In this document: positions 22,909 through 25,240 of the stretch, piece after piece | Position numbering within the stretch: position 1 is the stretch's first letter | Layout of the letters: the number at the start of each line of letters is the position of its first letter | Virus record (IMG/VR): IMGVR_UViG_3300030419_007733 | Span: 1 to 25,240 of that record | Strand: one strand, 5' to 3' | Source: a virus | DNA length: 25,240 nt | Made by a program: the position numbers and the translations under genes | The notes under the pieces: model-generated | What the model was told of the DNA's origin: nothing | Database searches by the model: none | Seen by the model: the letters and a program-made list of their open reading frames with translations, nothing else

Positions 22909-25240
22909 TTAGTCATCAAAAGAAGCACCACTTCTTGTAATAACAAAGTCAAGAGCAATAAACTCAATTGCTCGTGCAGGCTTGAGGAAAATCTTAGCAT
23001 ATAAGACGTTTCTGTCAACCAAGTCTGGCGTCGTTGTCTTGCTATCGAGAACAACCTTATAATCCGTTAAGCCAAGCCCAGCCTGAACGCCATCTAAGAA
23101 GGGGTTGACTTGGCCAGTAAACTTATCCCACGTAGCTTGTACGTTTTGCTCAAACAGGATTCTAGAAGCAATCGTTGAGATCTCCTTCTTGAGGAAGATC
23201 AACAAACGACGAACGTTAATTCTATCAAGAGCCGATGGAGTGACCTGCAGAGTCTTCTGCCCGAAGATCACGATTCCTTCCGAGGGGAAGCTGGCGATTG
23301 GATTGATGTTGGCATCGTATAGCCTATCTCGATCTGAGGCTATGAGGCGCTCTCTCACACCCAGCACTGGTAGTCCAGCTGAACCTTCGCTTAAGCCGCC
23401 GCGAGTAAAGCCGGCTGGTGCGAACCAAACCGCAGATTTACTCTGCGAGCTTGAGAAGGTTCCGAGAGCCACGACAGAAGGCGGCACATACAGAATCGAG
23501 TCATTAAGAAGATCACGAATTCTAACAAACGGATAGAACGCACACCCATAGCTTGAGTTAATATTCATATCCTTCAGCGCATTAACAGTCGCGGCGACAC
23601 TGCCTAGGCGGTTGGCCTCGGTAGCATTAGACTCGTGAGACGGCTGGTAGCCTCCTCGCACGTCGATGATGGCCAAAGAGTCACCCCTGTCAGTGCACAT
23701 ATCAACTAGAGAGTTGTTTAGGGAGTCTGTTGTAATTCCAGGCATCGTTGCAATATCAAACTCTACGAACTCTGCATCGGAAAGCATATCAATAGACTTC
23801 TTTAGCGAATAATGAACGTAGTTTGCTGCCTCTGAGCCCGGGCTATCGTTCCAAGGCTTGTTTCGAAGAGGGTCTTTCTCTGTCACATCAAAGCCATCGA
23901 ATCCGCCGAACATTGGCGAAGTAAAGCGATCAAATCCAGTTCCAGATCCGGTTAATATGAATGCGGATCCAGATTTTGCCGTCCAGGAGACACCGCTAGC
24001 ACGCGATCCTGACTCATGGTAGGCATGCTGTGTATCAGTCGCAGATTCGACAATATCGTCTAGAGTAAACACCCAAGAATACCTATTCGTCGGCGCCTTG
24101 GTGCTTGGATCAAGCCCTGCGGGCTGGCCGCGGAGGAGATCGATATTAGTCTTATCGAAAATTCTTGTGTTCTTCCGGGAGGCATTATACCCCCAATAAG
24201 CGTTGGATGCAATAACCATGCTACCTTCGGAAGAAGAATGTCGCAACCTCGTAGTTGGCCATTTTACCGAGCCAGTAAAAGTCAGGCCATCATAATCGCC
24301 GATTACCGGTAAGTTAAGAATCTTATTAGCACTATGCTGTGCGTGAATTGACCCGGAAGGAAGAACGGCTCCGGATGACCCAGAGCTAACAAGCCAAAAC
24401 GCACCTGCAATGGTCTCGGTTGTTCCGTCTCCACGATCAACTGTACTATCTGTATTATTCGTTGCGTTTGTTATAGCTAATGTTTCTGGCACAATAGGGC
24501 CATACACACCGTAAGGATGCAAGCCTTCGGCGCCGCCATCAGCGACAATAGGTGTAACCTCTACGCGAATGAACTTAGATCTATTATCGTATTCTCCGTT
24601 CTCTCTTAATACTTTCGTATCTGTATTAAATGTAAAGTACCTATCGCCAATCACCTTTTTAATATAGTTAACCGACGTAGGATCTAAGCTGACGCCACTA
24701 AAGCGCTCTAGAACGATCGGATTCTGGTCAGAGTCAGTCGCGCGTCTCACAAGAACAGTAAATGTGCCATATGAATTAAAATTATCCGACGGCGCTCTGA
24801 TGTCCTCGATTGAGATTTTGTAATCCCTATTTGCATGCTCGCCGCTATCTAAAGCATGAAATTTAAACAGAGTCTCTGTGTGGGCCGTAGGGTCAAAGCC
24901 TGACGTGGTGTTACCTCTGGTGTCTTGCGAAATAAACCATCCTGTCCTTGCGGCTTTGGCCTCTTGCTGGTGGTTGTGCCAATCGACATCACCAGAGTCA
25001 ACAGAGCTGTCCAGGCCAAGAATAACACCCCAGTATTTGGTGCCAGAAAAAGTAGAGCCGGCTTCTGCCAACTCACTATTCTGTGCTTCGAGCAGGTTAG
25101 ATTCAAAAGTCTCGCCTAGCCAGTACTTATGTAGTGTAGTGGTATCGGTATCGACCAAATCGCTATTTGTCTTTGTCGGATCAGTATTGAATACTTTTCT
25201 AATAAACTTATCACTATCTTTGTCAAAATTAAATGTAAAT
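22909..25240 (-). CDS. tail sheath protein (T4 gp18-like), 5' end outside the window
   Basis: At least 777 codons are open to the right edge with no stop; upstream of an internal TTG at 25158 the frame still encodes sheath-like sequence (a KVFNTDPTKTNSDL segment before KYWLGETFE), so the true start is outside. The C-terminal half carries conserved gp18 features: VPPSVVALG, WFAPAGFTRGGL, VLGVRERLIASDRDRLYDANINPIASFP, GIVIFGQKTLQ, INVRRLLIFLKKEIS and a final DFVITRSGASFDD. These are the regions that build the contractile sheath core and inter-subunit strands. It contains insert domains rich in serine, glycine and threonine (about residues 260-420 of the visible part), likely outward facing. Already over 100 residues longer than T4 gp18 (659) without its N-terminus. 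It heads the tail gene block; the tube gene follows 41 bases later. Confidence 0.95.
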   Translation of the reverse strand, partial: FTFNFDKDSDKFIRKVFNTDPTKTNSDLVDTDTTTLHKYWLGETFESNLLEAQNSELAEAGSTFSGTKYWGVILGLDSSVDSGDVDWHNHQQEAKAARTGWFISQDTRGNTTSGFDPTAHTETLFKFHALDSGEHANRDYKISIEDIRAPSDNFNSYGTFTVLVRRATDSDQNPIVLERFSGVSLDPTSVNYIKKVIGDRYFTFNTDTKVLRENGEYDNRSKFIRVEVTPIVADGGAEGLHPYGVYGPIVPETLAITNATNNTDSTVDRGDGTTETIAGAFWLVSSGSSGAVLPSGSIHAQHSANKILNLPVIGDYDGLTFTGSVKWPTTRLRHSSSEGSMVIASNAYWGYNASRKNTRIFDKTNIDLLRGQPAGLDPSTKAPTNRYSWVFTLDDIVESATDTQHAYHESGSRASGVSWTAKSGSAFILTGSGTGFDRFTSPMFGGFDGFDVTEKDPLRNKPWNDSPGSEAANYVHYSLKKSIDMLSDAEFVEFDIATMPGITTDSLNNSLVDMCTDRGDSLAIIDVRGGYQPSHESNATEANRLGSVAATVNALKDMNINSSYGCAFYPFVRIRDLLNDSILYVPPSVVALGTFSSSQSKSAVWFAPAGFTRGGLSEGSAGLPVLGVRERLIASDRDRLYDANINPIASFPSEGIVIFGQKTLQVTPSALDRINVRRLLIFLKKEISTIASRILFEQNVQATWDKFTGQVNPFLDGVQAGLGLTDYKVVLDSKTTTPDLVDRNVLYAKIFLKPARAIEFIALDFVITRSGASFDD

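Noticed and set aside
23105-23536. 143-codon open frame on the plus strand
   Set aside because: Antisense to the conserved C-terminal part of the sheath gene; no independent support.
1-25240. tRNA genes, CRISPR arrays, IS elements, attachment sites
   Set aside because: Gaps between genes are under 100 bases and hold no cloverleaf, regular repeat array, transposase or integrase signature.

Overview
The window is one uninterrupted stretch of a tailed-phage genome with a contractile tail (myovirus morphology, distantly T4-like). Every gene I can support lies on the minus strand, so transcription runs from the right edge to the left. Genes overlap or sit tens of bases apart, and no non-coding gap reaches 100 bases. 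No tRNA, IS element, integrase or CRISPR array was seen. The host cannot be read directly. A GapR-like protein and a DUF6356-like protein, both families I associate with Alphaproteobacteria, and general resemblance to marine far-T4 phages suggest an uncultured phage of an aquatic alphaproteobacterium. This is inference.

Right part (about 25240 down to 13578), tail and baseplate in order of transcription: a giant tail sheath protein (5' end outside the window), gp19-type tail tube, gp26-type protein with two CxxC pairs, a short gp51/tail-chaperone-like ORF entered in the +1 frame, tape measure, a gp48/gp54-like tube-baseplate junction protein, a LysM-type gp53-like protein, a 959-residue protein with a hub-like C-terminus, and a 441-residue protein of unknown role.

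Middle part (13609 down to 4161), replication and nucleotide metabolism: a small polymerase-only family A DNA polymerase, a divergent protein whose layout resembles FtsZ/tubulin, a gp32-type ssDNA-binding protein without zinc cysteines, UvsX/RecA recombinase, a dCMP-deaminase-family protein, a small conserved unknown, a FEN-type 5'-3' exonuclease, DnaB/gp41-type helicase, class II (B12-dependent) ribonucleotide reductase and a GapR-like protein.

Left part (4158 down to 1): GroES-like co-chaperonin, secreted lytic transglycosylase, three conserved unknown proteins (one Rossmann-like, one with an N-terminal MKKLF-type segment, one nucleotidyltransferase-like), a DUF6356-like membrane protein, and the start of a DnaE-type DNA polymerase III alpha subunit (PHP domain) that runs off the left edge.

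How it fits together: the helicase, recombinase, ssDNA-binding protein, exonuclease and polymerase would form a replisome/recombination machine. The reductase and deaminase supply dNTPs. The tail genes follow assembly logic (sheath, tube, chaperones, tape measure, baseplate). The points most worth a second look are the FtsZ/tubulin-like protein, the coexistence of a family A and a DnaE-type polymerase, the zinc-less gp32 with a nested hairpin against its ribosome binding site, and the slippery T-run joining the gp26-like and gp51-like genes.
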